Assembly (NCBI RefSeq): GCF_010015585.1
Contig: NW_022985084.1
Coordinates: 62,001 to 126,000 of the forward strand
Direction: 5' to 3'
Source of the DNA: Eremomyces bilateralis CBS 781.70
Lineage: Eukaryota > Ascomycota > Dothideomycetes > Eremomycetales > Eremomycetaceae
DNA: 64,000 bases
A program made the translations under genes and the position numbers. Under the pieces are notes generated by a model, which saw nothing but the letters and a program-made list of their open reading frames with translations, searched no databases and was not told where the DNA came from. Positions 32,608 through 42,447 of this stretch are shown piece after piece (position 1 is the first letter of the stretch; each line of letters starts with the position of its first letter).

Positions 32608-34455
32608 CTACTCTCTCCTCGATGGCAACGAAGGCACTTTGAAGCCGCCCTCATCCATCTTCGGCTTCGCCGAACTGCCCCCGATCTGTGTGAAGGTCCC
32701 ATTGCTGAACCATCGATCCTGCTCCGCCTTCCGCTTCCGTTCCATTTCCGCCTTCTTGTTCGGATCCACCAGCTCCAGACCCTGGAAGGGCGTGAACGCC
32801 CCGATAGCTGTCGCGGTTCCGGAGGGCGCATTGACACCAGCGGTTCGCAAGCCATGACCGCGAAGGACGGTCGCATTCCCGGCTCCCTGTCCCTGCCCGA
32901 ACGTCGAGGACGTGCCGCTGACCGGGCCGCCCCATCCGGGATTCTTCTTGCTCGTCTTCGCGCGTGTGCGCTGGTCGACTTGCAGAGCGCGAATGCGACC
33001 CTCATTCTCCGATCCGATCATGCCCAGGCCCTTCGTCGTGTCGCCGTACCCCACTTCCTTCTCCTCCTTGCCGAATGCCATGCGATTCTGCGCTTTCCGT
33101 AACTCCGTCATCGCGACGGCTTCCTTGGCCTTCCTCGCCCGACGACCACCACGTTTTCGGGCCGGTTTGTCATCTGGGACCGGGAGAGCTCGGACGCCCT
33201 TGTTTGGAGGGGGCTCTTGAAGTTTGCGGAGACGCTCGAGGCACTGCTCTTTGAGCTCCTCGCCGGCGCTGCCGTCGGGATTGCTGTGGACTCGGTCGAT
33301 CCGGGCGGCCAGGACGACTTTGGCGGATACGATCCGCATGGCTTGCTTTCGGAGGTCGATTTGAATGTCGCGAATGATGGGAGAATGATAGAGGAAGCCT
33401 TGGTGCCGGATCCCAACATTGGTAGCAAGGCCAGCTTGAGCTTGCTTTTTGGAGCCTAACGGCGCAATGTTGCATGCTGGAGTTTTTGCGAGTCCTGCCA
33501 GTCCCCCCGAAAAGTTGAGGAATTGAGCGGCCGTTAAGGAACCCACGAGGTTTGTAAGATTCGGCGCGAAAATGTTCATGCGAGATTCGACGTATTCAGT
33601 GAGAACCCGCTTGGCCTTCGCGAGCTGAAGGGTTCTTTCGCAGCCTTTTCTCACGGTCTCTAGCTCCGACGCGCTCATTTCTTGACCACGGGTTGTTCTA
33701 GCCTCCAGCCCAACAACCATCAAGCTAGGGCCATCGAGAACGGAGTTGAGGGTCTGTCCCACCAAGTTATCGGTGGATGTAGAAATCTGCTTCAGATTCT
33801 CGAGAGGTCCGTTGCCAATAATCGCGACGGTCTTCGCATAGTCGATCGGGTTCGTGACAAGCTGTTCGAGCTCCGGAAATCGCATCGAGTAGTGGTCTCG
33901 TATGAATTTATGGTTCCATATGATCGCACTATCAATCATCGTTGATAGGCTGTTCGACTGGGTCAGGAGCTTATATTCGGGATTATCCTCGACCGATCCG
34001 ATGTTCTTCGTCTGCTTCTCAGAGGGCAAGCCTTGGAAATAGGCGATTTTCTGTAACGCGGCGTCGCAAGTCAGGCTGGAGTTCGATGGACTGTAAATCA
34101 TACACCTGAAAGGTTCAGAATGGGTTGGACTTACCTCCATCACCGGGGGAAGCGTCTTCATCAATGCGGCGATATCCTTTGCGTCTCGGACATCGCTCAG
34201 TTCGGCGGCGTTGGCCTTGGCCGCTTGCTCGTGGAATTCCGCTCGTTTTGCGTCGTCCTGTTCCACATCCTCCATCATAGCATCTGCATCTTCAATTTCC
34301 TCCTCATCACCATCGAGTTCCATCCCAGGAACGGCGTTGGCACCGCCGGCTGTATCGTCTCCGCCATCCTGCTCGAAGCCTCCCGCTTGTTCTTCCTCTT
34401 GGTCGGAACCATCGTCACCGAAATCCTGTAACAGTTCATCAGCAAGTGACGCCAT
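32608..34455 (-). CDS. prp31: Pre-mRNA-processing factor 31 (U4/U6 snRNP)
   Basis: Predicted 587 residues from exons 34135-34455 and 32608-34050, with an 84-nt intron (34051-34134; donor GTAAGT, CTGAC branch point, TTACAG acceptor) that joins P-P-V-M-E to K-I-A-Y-F-Q. Prp31 is the Nop-domain protein that binds the U4 5' stem-loop with Snu13 and holds the U4/U6.U5 tri-snRNP together. An acidic N-terminus is followed by the NOSIC/Nop core: N-I-G-S-V-E-D-N-P-E-Y, I-I-G-N-G-P-L-E-N-L, the Nop signature N-L-T-N-L-V-G and A-P-L-G-S-K-K, then the Prp31 C-terminal domain with R-G-G-R-R-A-R-K-A-K-E and K-G-L-G-M-I-G. The intron has length 3n and no stop, so the unspliced frame stays open for 615 codons. 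The start is M-A-S-L-A-D-E-L-L at 34455. Confidence 0.95.
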   Translation of the reverse strand: MASLADELLQDFGDDGSDQEEEQAGGFEQDGGDDTAGGANAVPGMELDGDEEEIEDADAMMEDVEQDDAKRAEFHEQAAKANAAELSDVRDAKDIAALMKTLPPVMEVSPTHSEPFRCMIYSPSNSSLTCDAALQKIAYFQGLPSEKQTKNIGSVEDNPEYKLLTQSNSLSTMIDSAIIWNHKFIRDHYSMRFPELEQLVTNPIDYAKTVAIIGNGPLENLKQISTSTDNLVGQTLNSVLDGPSLMVVGLEARTTRGQEMSASELETVRKGCERTLQLAKAKRVLTEYVESRMNIFAPNLTNLVGSLTAAQFLNFSGGLAGLAKTPACNIAPLGSKKQAQAGLATNVGIRHQGFLYHSPIIRDIQIDLRKQAMRIVSAKVVLAARIDRVHSNPDGSAGEELKEQCLERLRKLQEPPPNKGVRALPVPDDKPARKRGGRRARKAKEAVAMTELRKAQNRMAFGKEEKEVGYGDTTKGLGMIGSENEGRIRALQVDQRTRAKTSKKNPGWGGPVSGTSSTFGQGQGAGNATVLRGHGLRTAGVNAPSGTATAIGAFTPFQGLELVDPNKKAEMERKRKAEQDRWFSNGTFTQIGGSSAKPKMDEGGFKVPSLPSRRE

Positions 34456-34795
34456 CTTCAACCGAGTTCGCTTGTGAAGTTGAAGCGGAACTTATAAAGG
34501 AAGTTCTTGAAATGCGTGGCGGAAGTTGATGTTGGAGGTTGCGATGTTGAAGTTCCAGGCAGTCGGCCCAGTCCAGTCCGTTGAAAGCACAGACCTCCAC
34601 GCCACCCAACTGAACCCGCCCAGCTCATGCATCAGATCCACTCCGCGAACTTCAGTCTCCAGGGAACTTTTTGACCCAACAACCAACTTCAAGTGCCACC
34701 GCAACACCGTCGTCTAGCTTCGTGTAGTTTAATCCGGAGCGGAAGCTGGTGAATCATTGACAAGACAACGGTGTAAACACCTTCCACCAGCAACC
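34456..34795. promoter_or_regulatory. Bidirectional promoter PRP31/CLF1
   Basis: Exactly 340 bp separate the start codons of two divergent spliceosome genes. Shared control is plausible but not shown; I see no clear TATA box or known element. Confidence 0.5.
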
Positions 34796-36880
34796 ATGGA
34801 CGCCTCACGCGGCCCTCCGAGGGTCAAGAACAAGCAAGCCGCCGATATCCAAATCTCCGCCGAACATTTGCTTCGTGAAGCCGTCGACCGGCAGGAACCC
34901 AAGCTCCAAACTCCCACCCAGCGGTTCGCCGATCTCGAAGAACTCCATGAGTTCCAGGGGCGGAAGCGGAAGGAGTTCGAGGACTATGTCCGCCGGAACC
35001 GCCTGAACATGGGCAACTGGATGCGGTACGCGCAATGGGAACTGGAGCAGAAAGAGTTCCGGAGAGCGCGGTCCGTCTTCGAGCGCGCGCTGGATGTGGA
35101 ACCGGCGAGTGTGGTCTTGTGGATTCGGTATATCGAGGCGGAGATGAGGAACCGGAACATCAATCATGCTCGAAATCTCCTCGATCGCGCCGTGACGATC
35201 CAGCCCCGTGTGGACAAGCTCTGGTACAAATTTGTGTACATGGAGGAGACCCTGGGGAATATCCCGGGGACACGGCAGGTGTTCGAGCGGTGGATGTCGT
35301 GGGAGCCGGATGAGGCGGCGTGGAGCGCATACATCAAGCTCGAGAAACGGTACGGAGAGTTCGATCGTGCACGGGCGATCTTCGAGCGGTTCACCATCGT
35401 CCACCCCGAGCCGAAGAATTGGATCAAATGGGCGAGATTCGAGGAAGAAAACGGGACGAGTGACCTGGTACGAGACGTCTACGGGAACGCCATCAGCGCT
35501 CTCGGAGATCATTTTATGGATGAGAAACTCTTCATGGCGTACGCGAGGTTTGAAACGAAGCTGAAGGAATACGAACGTACCCGGGCTATTTACAAATATG
35601 CTCTAGACCGGATGCCACGATCGAAATCGATGACCCTTCACAAATCCTACACCCAGTTCGAGAAGCAATTCGGTGACCAGGAAGGCGTGGAGGACGTGGT
35701 CATTGCGAAGCGAAGGGTTCAATACGAGGACCAAGTGAAGGAGAACCCGAAGAACTACGACGCTTGGTTCGATTTTGCTAGACTGGAGGAGAGCTCAGGG
35801 GACCTGGAGCGGATACGCGACGTTTACGAGCGAGCCATTGCTCAACTGCCACCGACTCAGGAGAAACGCCATTGGAGAAGATACATCTACTTGTGGATAT
35901 TCTACGCTTTATGGGAAGAGATGGAGAACCGGGACGTCGAGAGGTCACGGCAAATATATCAAGAATGCCTCAAGTTAATACCGCACAAGAAGTTCACCTT
36001 CGCCAAGATCTGGCTGATGAAGGCCCAATTCGAGGTGCGGCAGATGCAACTGCAGACCGCACGGAAAACATTGGGTCAAGCGATCGGGATGTGCCCGAAG
36101 GACAAGCTGTTCCGGGGCTACATCGAGCTGGAGCTCAAGTTGTTCGAGTTCGTGCGATGCCGGACGCTGTACGAGAAGCACATCGAGTGGAACCCGTCCA
36201 ACAGCCAGGCTTGGATCAAATTCGCAGAGCTGGAGAGGGGCCTGGACGACTTGGAACGGGCACGCGCGATCTTCGAGCTGGCAGTCAACCAAGATCCGCT
36301 GGATATGCCGGAGTTGGTCTGGAAGGCCTACATCGACTTTGAGGAGGAGGAAGGCGAGTACGATCGGACACGAGAGCTCTACGAGCGCCTGTTGGAGAAG
36401 ACCGATCACGTCAAAGTCTGGACCAGCTATGCGCACTTTGAAATCAACATTCCGGAGGAGGGCGAAGAGGAGACGGAGGAGGAGACACCGGTGAGCGAAG
36501 CGGCGAAGGTGAGGGCAAGGAAGGTGTTCGAAAGGGCACTAAAGAGCATGAAGGAGAAGGATCTCAAAGAAGAGGTATGTCGTCCACCCCCGACCGTTGC
36601 TAAAAACACTATTCTGACCACCCCTCAGCGCGTCGCCATCCTGAATGCCTGGAAGTCGTTCGAGAACACTCACGGCTTGGCGGAGGATATCGAGAAGGTG
36701 GAGAAGCAGATGCCCCGTCGGGTAAAGCGACGGAGGAAGCTGGACGACGATTCGTTTGAAGAGTACATGGACTACCTCTTCCCCGCCGACGACGAGCGGG
36801 AGGCGAACATGTCGAAGCTACTCCAGATGGCTCACAAATGGAAACAGGAGAAGGCTCAGGAGAATGGGGGGGAACCGTAG
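34796..36880 (+). CDS. clf1: Pre-mRNA-splicing factor Clf1 (crooked neck, HAT repeats)
   Basis: Predicted 676 residues, close to the 687 of yeast Clf1. Exons 34796-36574 and 36629-36880 (54-nt intron, phase 0, CTGAC branch point). Clf1 is a scaffold of the Prp19-associated complex and bridges to U2/U5 components. About 15 half-a-TPR units fill the protein, with signatures such as [28 protein letters not shown] and W-K-A-Y-I-D-F-E. The C-terminus carries the basic stretch [12 protein letters not shown]. The start M-D-A-S-R-G-P-P-R is preferred to the in-frame ATG 13 codons upstream, because the family begins here and the context is good (accATGg). The intron is 3n and stop-free. Divergent partner: PRP31. 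Confidence 0.96.
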   Translation: MDASRGPPRVKNKQAADIQISAEHLLREAVDRQEPKLQTPTQRFADLEELHEFQGRKRKEFEDYVRRNRLNMGNWMRYAQWELEQKEFRRARSVFERALDVEPASVVLWIRYIEAEMRNRNINHARNLLDRAVTIQPRVDKLWYKFVYMEETLGNIPGTRQVFERWMSWEPDEAAWSAYIKLEKRYGEFDRARAIFERFTIVHPEPKNWIKWARFEEENGTSDLVRDVYGNAISALGDHFMDEKLFMAYARFETKLKEYERTRAIYKYALDRMPRSKSMTLHKSYTQFEKQFGDQEGVEDVVIAKRRVQYEDQVKENPKNYDAWFDFARLEESSGDLERIRDVYERAIAQLPPTQEKRHWRRYIYLWIFYALWEEMENRDVERSRQIYQECLKLIPHKKFTFAKIWLMKAQFEVRQMQLQTARKTLGQAIGMCPKDKLFRGYIELELKLFEFVRCRTLYEKHIEWNPSNSQAWIKFAELERGLDDLERARAIFELAVNQDPLDMPELVWKAYIDFEEEEGEYDRTRELYERLLEKTDHVKVWTSYAHFEINIPEEGEEETEEETPVSEAAKVRARKVFERALKSMKEKDLKEEVCRPPPTVAKNTILTTPQRVAILNAWKSFENTHGLAEDIEKVEKQMPRRVKRRRKLDDDSFEEYMDYLFPADDEREANMSKLLQMAHKWKQEKAQENGGEP

Positions 36881-37834
36881 ATATGCACTGGTCTACTTAC
36901 TGGTCTATGTTACATGAGGAACCACGTTGTCCTGTCGGATATCGCGGGACGCTCTTGCAAACCGTCAGTTTAGTTGGTCGGTGACTAACGGCCAGTAGTC
37001 ACCTCGGTTTGCACTCAACATGCTCGCGTGACCTCGTCGGGCGTCTTTCCACTTGACTGGACAGCCGCAATCTGCACTGGGATCCCTGGCGGAAGGTGAT
37101 GCAAGGGATTGCTGCCGTGCGACATGAGAATATGGGGTGAAAAAACCATTACATACTTCATGTGTTGTACCATCCCTCGTTCCCATATTATTTAACCTTT
37201 CGACCATGTGCTGGATTGAGCAATAAGCGTCTCATTCTATACGGAGTTCCGTCCATCTTACCAATATTATCTGCAGCGGAAGCACTCCACCTCCTCCGCT
37301 ACGAATATGTATCCCACGCTCTTTTTCTCGGATGACGTAATGAGTATAGCTCCAAAAGATCCATCCAACGAGGGCGCTCGATCAACGCACGGAATTGGGA
37401 CTCCAACATCCATTGTTCCATTCCTACGGCCTACAAACTACGGAGTACCCACATGCAGACCACCTTGTGCCGGGCGATTCAGTTGTTCATGGATAATAAG
37501 TACTAAAAAGTGGACGTGGCGTATTTGTTTTTCCTTCCGTTTCCCTTACGCTCCCCATGCTAATACTGCAGTGATGCTGATATTTCCTAGCGACAATGGA
37601 ATCTCGCCGCTTGCCCACCTTGATCGCTTTTTCCAGCACTCTTAGGGTGCGGTTGAGGTGAATTAAGCGGATGTCAATGGAAGTGAAGTGAAGAATTCGC
37701 ATTCTGGACAATCGAGACAACCGAGAACAGAAGAAAGGATTCACACCGACTTTAAGCTTCTCCAATCATCTCACCGTCTATCGTCGCGTGGTGACTGCTG
37801 AGCATTCGAGAAGCTCTGTGGTCGTCTCTCGAGG
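36881..37834. other. Intergenic between CLF1 and GDE1
   Basis: About 950 bp. It should include the CLF1 3' flank and the GDE1 promoter. Frames here (112 codons at most) match nothing known. Confidence 0.45.
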
Positions 37835-40800
37835 ATGAAGTTTGGGCACAACTTGCCTAGGAATCAAGTCCCCGAGTGGGCATCCTATTACATTAACTAT
37901 AAGGGCTTGAAGAAGCATATCAAGGCACTTGCCCAGGAAACCTCGTCTTCAGGACAGGTCGACCTCACTGGTGAGTCTTGTCCGGTCATCGGTCTCGTAA
38001 CTCAACTGACGCGATATTTTATCTTAGAGTTTCTATTCTCCCTCGACCGCAACCTCGAAGACGTAGATGGCTTCTACAACCGAAAATACGCCAAGTACAC
38101 CCGTCGCCTGAAGCGCCTGGAAGACACCTACGAAAAACTGCCGCGTGATGCACTCGATAAAGATGAAGCCGAGGAGCTCGTCCGAGCTTTGTTGGAGCTT
38201 CGATGCCAATTGCGAAAGCTCCAGTGGTACGGAGAAGTCAATCGACGGGGTTTCATTAAGATCACGAAGAAGCTGGACAAGAAAGTGCCGAACGCTGGGA
38301 CCCAACCGAGCTACATTGCCTCGAAAGTCGACCCCAAGCCGTTTGCGTCGAATACTTCCTTGAACACGAATATGAACGCGCTGAACGAATGGCTGTCCGC
38401 TCTATCCGGGTCCAAAGCCGGTGGCGAGACAAGTTCAACGATGTCGTCGGGCTCGGCTCGGACGGTTTCCTCGCGCGCAATCTCCAATCTACCCTCTGCG
38501 CTGCTAGACAGTGTCGACCAGGCCGTACGGAACGATGATGCCACCACCTTAGTCGAGCTGCTCCAGGAGGCGAGTGTTGGCGATGATGTTGGAAGCGCCG
38601 ACGATCCACGACTGCTCTTGAATCTATTGCAACGATCTATCACTAATCGGTCGATGGACTGCATCACCAGACTACTAGAGAGAACCAAATCATTAGACGA
38701 AGACGAGGATATCAATAAACGGAATTGCATTCACCGGCTTATTATTGGCATTGGTCGTTCGGCGAATCGACCATCCCCCCAGAACGATGAACCAGGGGCT
38801 CCAACATTGGGTGCGGGGCTGATCACACCTGCAGAGATGCCCATCTTGCGGCGTACGAAATCCGGTGGTCCGGAGAAAGACAAGCTGGACGACGACTCTT
38901 TTAAGCTCCTGGTCTTCCTGCTCGATGGCTTATCCGCAACACAGCACTCTGCAATATTGGCGAAGGATGCATCTGGGAGAACGCCTCTGCATTATGCAGC
39001 CGAACAAGGGACTGTGCAGGTCTGCCGGGAACTCCTCGACCGAATGTTGGCTTGGAATCTCGTCAACAATGGTCAAGACTTTGAGGCCGATGCGTGGCTG
39101 GACGATGATGGCTTTGCTCCGCTTCACCTGAGTATCATCAACGGCAATCCGTTGACCGGGAAGCTGCTTGTCGAAGCCAGGTATGGCAGCGGGAGCCAGA
39201 CCACTGTTGAGAGCACTCAAACGTCACGGCACAATACCGCAACAGCTCTTGCGCTTGCAGTAAAAGCCAATCACGTCTCCACTATCAAAATACTGGTGGA
39301 AGCCGGGCTTGACTTGAACGTCCGGAATGGCAATGGGGAGACTATCCTTCACGAATGCGCGCGATGTGGCCGAGACGAATGTCTTAAAGTCCTGTTAGAA
39401 GGCACAGGCCCCAAGAAACTGGACCTCGAAGCTACTGAAAACACATTTGGCTGGACACCGCTGTTCGTAGCTTGCGTGGATGGCCACCTGGGTGCAGTCC
39501 AGGCACTTGCAGACGCTGGAGCGGAGCTGACGCGGACGGATATTTCTGGCTGGACCGCACAAGAGCATGCGGCGTTGCGTGGTCATATCAACATTGCGGA
39601 ACTACTTAGCGAATTGATTCCTTCCAGCGCTTCCGTCCCGGGCACCTTCACTGGCACCGTAAGCTCGAAAGAAGACGGGCTTAGCACCCCACTGGCTCCC
39701 GGCTTAAGTATGCTACAGCAGCCGACCAGCGCCATCAAGACATTCGGACATCGATATTTGCGGAACCAACCGATAGTACTGCTGAGCTTAGGATCGCTGG
39801 ATATGCGGAAGGCGATCGAGCCGGTGAAGCTGGACGAAATCTCCATACGAGAGGCGCATACCACGCAACTCGACACGGCGCTATCGATTGTGGTCTCCGC
39901 TCTCGGAGCCGAAGGCGAACCCGTTGTCATAGATCTTCCTGTCCAGGAGAACGTGGCCACCGACCCTATCGCGTTTATCACGAGCGACCTATCGAAGGTG
40001 AAGATTCTCTTCGACATTATTCCCACGTACTCGGGTTCGAAAGAGCGCGTCTTGGGCCGAGGAGTGGCCATGCTCGAGGCTGTGAAGCCGTCCATCGGCT
40101 CCAAGAGGATGTCACTCCAAGGCGATCTGAGCGTCCCCATCATAGCGGCACCTACCTTGAACGTCATCGGCCAGGTGAACTTCAACTTTCTTGTGGTGAC
40201 GCCGTTCTCACATCCGAATATGAGCATCACCGAAGGCCACACGTACTGGAAGACATTGACCGCACCGATGGTCATCGGCCACCGAGGACTCGGCAAGAAC
40301 ATTGCAGCACGGAAGAGCTTACAGCTGGGCGAGAATACGATCGAGTCGTTCGTCGCGGCCGCCAATCTCGGTGCGAGCTATGTTGAATTCGACGTCCAAC
40401 TGACCAAGGACCATATTCCGATCATTTACCATGACTTTCTGGTCAGCGAGACTGGCATCGATGCGCCAGTGCATACCTTGACCTTGGAACAATTCCTCCA
40501 TGTCAATGGCGGACAGTCCCAGCGAGAATCGAGACCTCCCAATCCAAGACAGTCGAGAAATGACTCGGCGGGCAGTAACGGTGCCAGATCCACATGGAAA
40601 CCCCGCTCCTTCTCCGTTGGTTCTGTGATTGAAGATGGTGTGCTTATGAATGAGCGGATGAAGCATACCAAAGACTTCAAGGCGCAAGGTTTCAAAGGCA
40701 ACACTCGTGGAAACTTCATCCAAGCTCCATTTACCACGCTGGAAGAGATGTTCCAGAGGCTGCCCGAAAATGTGGGGTTCAATATCGAGATGAAATACCC

Positions 40801-41335
40801 CATGCTGCTCGAATCCGAGGCACACGACATGGACACGTACGGCGTCGAACTGAACTCCTTCGTGGACACCGTCCTCAAGAAGGTCTATGAGCTTAGTGGC
40901 GGTCGGAACATCATCTTCAGCTCGTTCCATCCGGACATTTGCATATTGCTCTCACTCAAGCAGCCATCCATTCCAGTCCTCTTCTTAACGGATGCGGGGA
41001 CCTCCCCTGTCAGCGACGTGCGAGCAAGCTCACTGCAGGAGGCGATTCGGTTTGCGGTGCGATGGAATTTGCTTGGAATTGTGACATCAGCACGGCCTCT
41101 CGTGATGTGCCCTAGACTTGTGAAGGTGGTAAAGGAGAGTGGGTTGGTGTGCGTCACATACGGGTCACTGAATAACGACCCGGAGAATGTTAAGGTCAGT
41201 CTCCCATCCCAGAATCATCAACCGCCGCTAATATTGGTCCAGGCTCAAGTCCAACATGGCATAGATGCGGTCATTGTAGACAGTGTGCTTGCCATCCGGA
41301 ACGGGTTGACAGAATCCGAGTCGACGGAGTCATAG
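37835..41335 (+). CDS. gde1: Glycerophosphodiester phosphodiesterase with SPX and ankyrin domains (Gde1/Pho81 type)
   Basis: Predicted 1131 residues from exons 37835-37970, 38028-41194 and 41243-41335 (introns of 57 and 48 nt). Domain order: SPX (about 1-190; start M-K-F-G-H-N-L-P, Y-I-N-Y-K-G-L-K-K), ankyrin repeats (about 370-600; G-R-T-P-L-H-Y-A-A and G-W-T-P-L-F-V-A-C), linker, then the GDPD domain (about 790-1115). Catalytic pieces are present: I-G-H-R-G, E-N-T-I-E-S-F, V-E-F-D-V-Q-L-T-K-D and Y-H-D-F. Yeast Gde1 cleaves glycerophosphocholine to choline and glycerol-3-phosphate, whereas Pho81 has a decayed catalytic site. The intact residues favour Gde1. SPX domains bind inositol polyphosphates and report phosphate status. 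Both introns are 3n and free of stops; splicing restores D-L-T-E-F-L-F and E-N-V-K-A-Q-V-Q. Confidence 0.93.
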   Translation: MKFGHNLPRNQVPEWASYYINYKGLKKHIKALAQETSSSGQVDLTGESCPVIGLVTQLTRYFILEFLFSLDRNLEDVDGFYNRKYAKYTRRLKRLEDTYEKLPRDALDKDEAEELVRALLELRCQLRKLQWYGEVNRRGFIKITKKLDKKVPNAGTQPSYIASKVDPKPFASNTSLNTNMNALNEWLSALSGSKAGGETSSTMSSGSARTVSSRAISNLPSALLDSVDQAVRNDDATTLVELLQEASVGDDVGSADDPRLLLNLLQRSITNRSMDCITRLLERTKSLDEDEDINKRNCIHRLIIGIGRSANRPSPQNDEPGAPTLGAGLITPAEMPILRRTKSGGPEKDKLDDDSFKLLVFLLDGLSATQHSAILAKDASGRTPLHYAAEQGTVQVCRELLDRMLAWNLVNNGQDFEADAWLDDDGFAPLHLSIINGNPLTGKLLVEARYGSGSQTTVESTQTSRHNTATALALAVKANHVSTIKILVEAGLDLNVRNGNGETILHECARCGRDECLKVLLEGTGPKKLDLEATENTFGWTPLFVACVDGHLGAVQALADAGAELTRTDISGWTAQEHAALRGHINIAELLSELIPSSASVPGTFTGTVSSKEDGLSTPLAPGLSMLQQPTSAIKTFGHRYLRNQPIVLLSLGSLDMRKAIEPVKLDEISIREAHTTQLDTALSIVVSALGAEGEPVVIDLPVQENVATDPIAFITSDLSKVKILFDIIPTYSGSKERVLGRGVAMLEAVKPSIGSKRMSLQGDLSVPIIAAPTLNVIGQVNFNFLVVTPFSHPNMSITEGHTYWKTLTAPMVIGHRGLGKNIAARKSLQLGENTIESFVAAANLGASYVEFDVQLTKDHIPIIYHDFLVSETGIDAPVHTLTLEQFLHVNGGQSQRESRPPNPRQSRNDSAGSNGARSTWKPRSFSVGSVIEDGVLMNERMKHTKDFKAQGFKGNTRGNFIQAPFTTLEEMFQRLPENVGFNIEMKYPMLLESEAHDMDTYGVELNSFVDTVLKKVYELSGGRNIIFSSFHPDICILLSLKQPSIPVLFLTDAGTSPVSDVRASSLQEAIRFAVRWNLLGIVTSARPLVMCPRLVKVVKESGLVCVTYGSLNNDPENVKVSLPSQNHQPPLILVQAQVQHGIDAVIVDSVLAIRNGLTESESTES

Positions 41336-41417
41336 ATGGGGACATTGCAAAATGTATTGCAAGCGATACAATGCACTTTACTTGACATGTTATAGACATA
41401 TAATATTCACTATATGC

Positions 41418-42081
41418 TCATGCACGCTTGATTTCCCACTTCAAATCCTTAATGCTGACCTCCTCCTTCGCCTTCTCATCATAATCATACCATTCGCCGT
41501 CAGTCAGGTCAATTTCCGTGAACCGTGACTTCGTTTCCGTCGCCGACGCTTTCCAGTCCCCATCCGGTTTGAACTCGATGAACTCGAGCCCTCGGCAGTC
41601 GAACTCCAGGATATTTTGCCGTTTTGGTGGTGATGAATGTGGGTAGGGAGCGGGTTCCTTCTGAATGGTTGCAGAGTGTTCTCTCTGCGCCCAGCGATGT
41701 TTCCGTGAGCAACGACTCATGAATCATAGTAATCGTGAACAGTCATACTTTACATAACGTGCATTTCCACACGAAGTTCGCCTCGCCACGGCTTCCGCTG
41801 ATCTCGTTTTGCTCCTTCAGGGCCGTCAGTGGTTCGTCTCCTCTAGACTACGTCGACTGGAGGTGGATGTTCACGAACAAAACGGCTGATCGTCACCCAA
41901 TTGGGATGAACCTCACGGCAGGATGTGCATTGGACCTTAAATGTATAATAGAAAGGCTTGTCGCTTGTGTCGTCGGGCACGAGGTCGGTCACGCTTCGAT
42001 AGTATTAGCGGAGGAAATTGTTCTCGATTCGCTCACGGCGATGTACCCATTCAGCTCGGCGGTCAGTGCTAAAGCCAACAT
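41418..42081 (-). CDS. CXXC zinc-binding protein, UPF0587/DUF866 (CZIB) family
   Basis: Predicted 160 residues from four exons: 42047-42081, 41879-41993, 41749-41814 and 41418-41684 (introns of 53, 64 and 64 nt). Phases close and the joins give the family sequence: M-L-A-L-A-L-T-A-E-L-N-G, V-Q-C-T-S-C-R-E-V-H-P-N-W, S-G-S-R-G-E-A-N-F-V-W-K-C-T-L-C-K, and I-L-E-F-D-C-R-G-L-E-F. Two CXXC pairs (C-T-S-C and C-T-L-C) form the zinc site, as in human CZIB (C1orf123). The size fits the usual 160 or so. The acceptor of intron 2 (AAG at 41815) is weak but is the one that keeps the motif. Molecular role unknown. The stop lies 82 bp from the facing GDE1 stop, so the 3' ends probably overlap. Confidence 0.88.
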
Positions 42082-42447
42082 TTTGATAGCTTTTTACAAC
42101 TTGGATTTGTTTTCTCAGACAAGAATACAAGGATTATTTGCAGTGAACGAACATTGACCGCGATATTTGTAGATATTTGTAGATATTTGGAGCGATCGAC
42201 CTCAGCACATTGGTAGAAAACTGACCAATGACAAGTGGGAATCCAGCCATATCAAGAACCTAATCACGTGATAGAAAAATTACTCTAGTATCACGTGGCC
42301 TGGACCACTAACAATCCAGGTACCATGGATTCTAGTGATTATCGTGATTATTATTATCGGCACGCATGATGTTTCCAGGACAGCAGAATGACCCCCATTG
42401 CGACCTGGACAAGAGCATAACACTCCGGGTTTCCTCCTCTGGGGAAT
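42082..42447. promoter_or_regulatory. Bidirectional promoter with two CACGTG boxes
   Basis: 366 bp between divergent starts (DUF866 gene and orphan gene). CACGTG occurs at 42265-42270 (within atcacgtgat) and 42292-42297, 27 bp apart. Such E-boxes are bound in fungi by Cbf1/Pho4/SREBP-type bHLH proteins; which one acts here is unknown. Three decamers of the type agatatttgt lie at 42161-42190. Confidence 0.5.
42161..42190 (+). repeat. Three tandem decamers (GATATTTGTA type)
   Basis: cgatatttgt, agatatttgt and agatatttgg follow one another without spacer, about 80 bp upstream of the DUF866 start codon. A short direct repeat that may be a promoter element or chance. Confidence 0.6.

Noticed and set aside
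34805-35512. 235-codon minus-strand frame
   Set aside because: It is the antisense shadow of the first CLF1 exon; composition follows the codon bias of CLF1 and no motif is seen.
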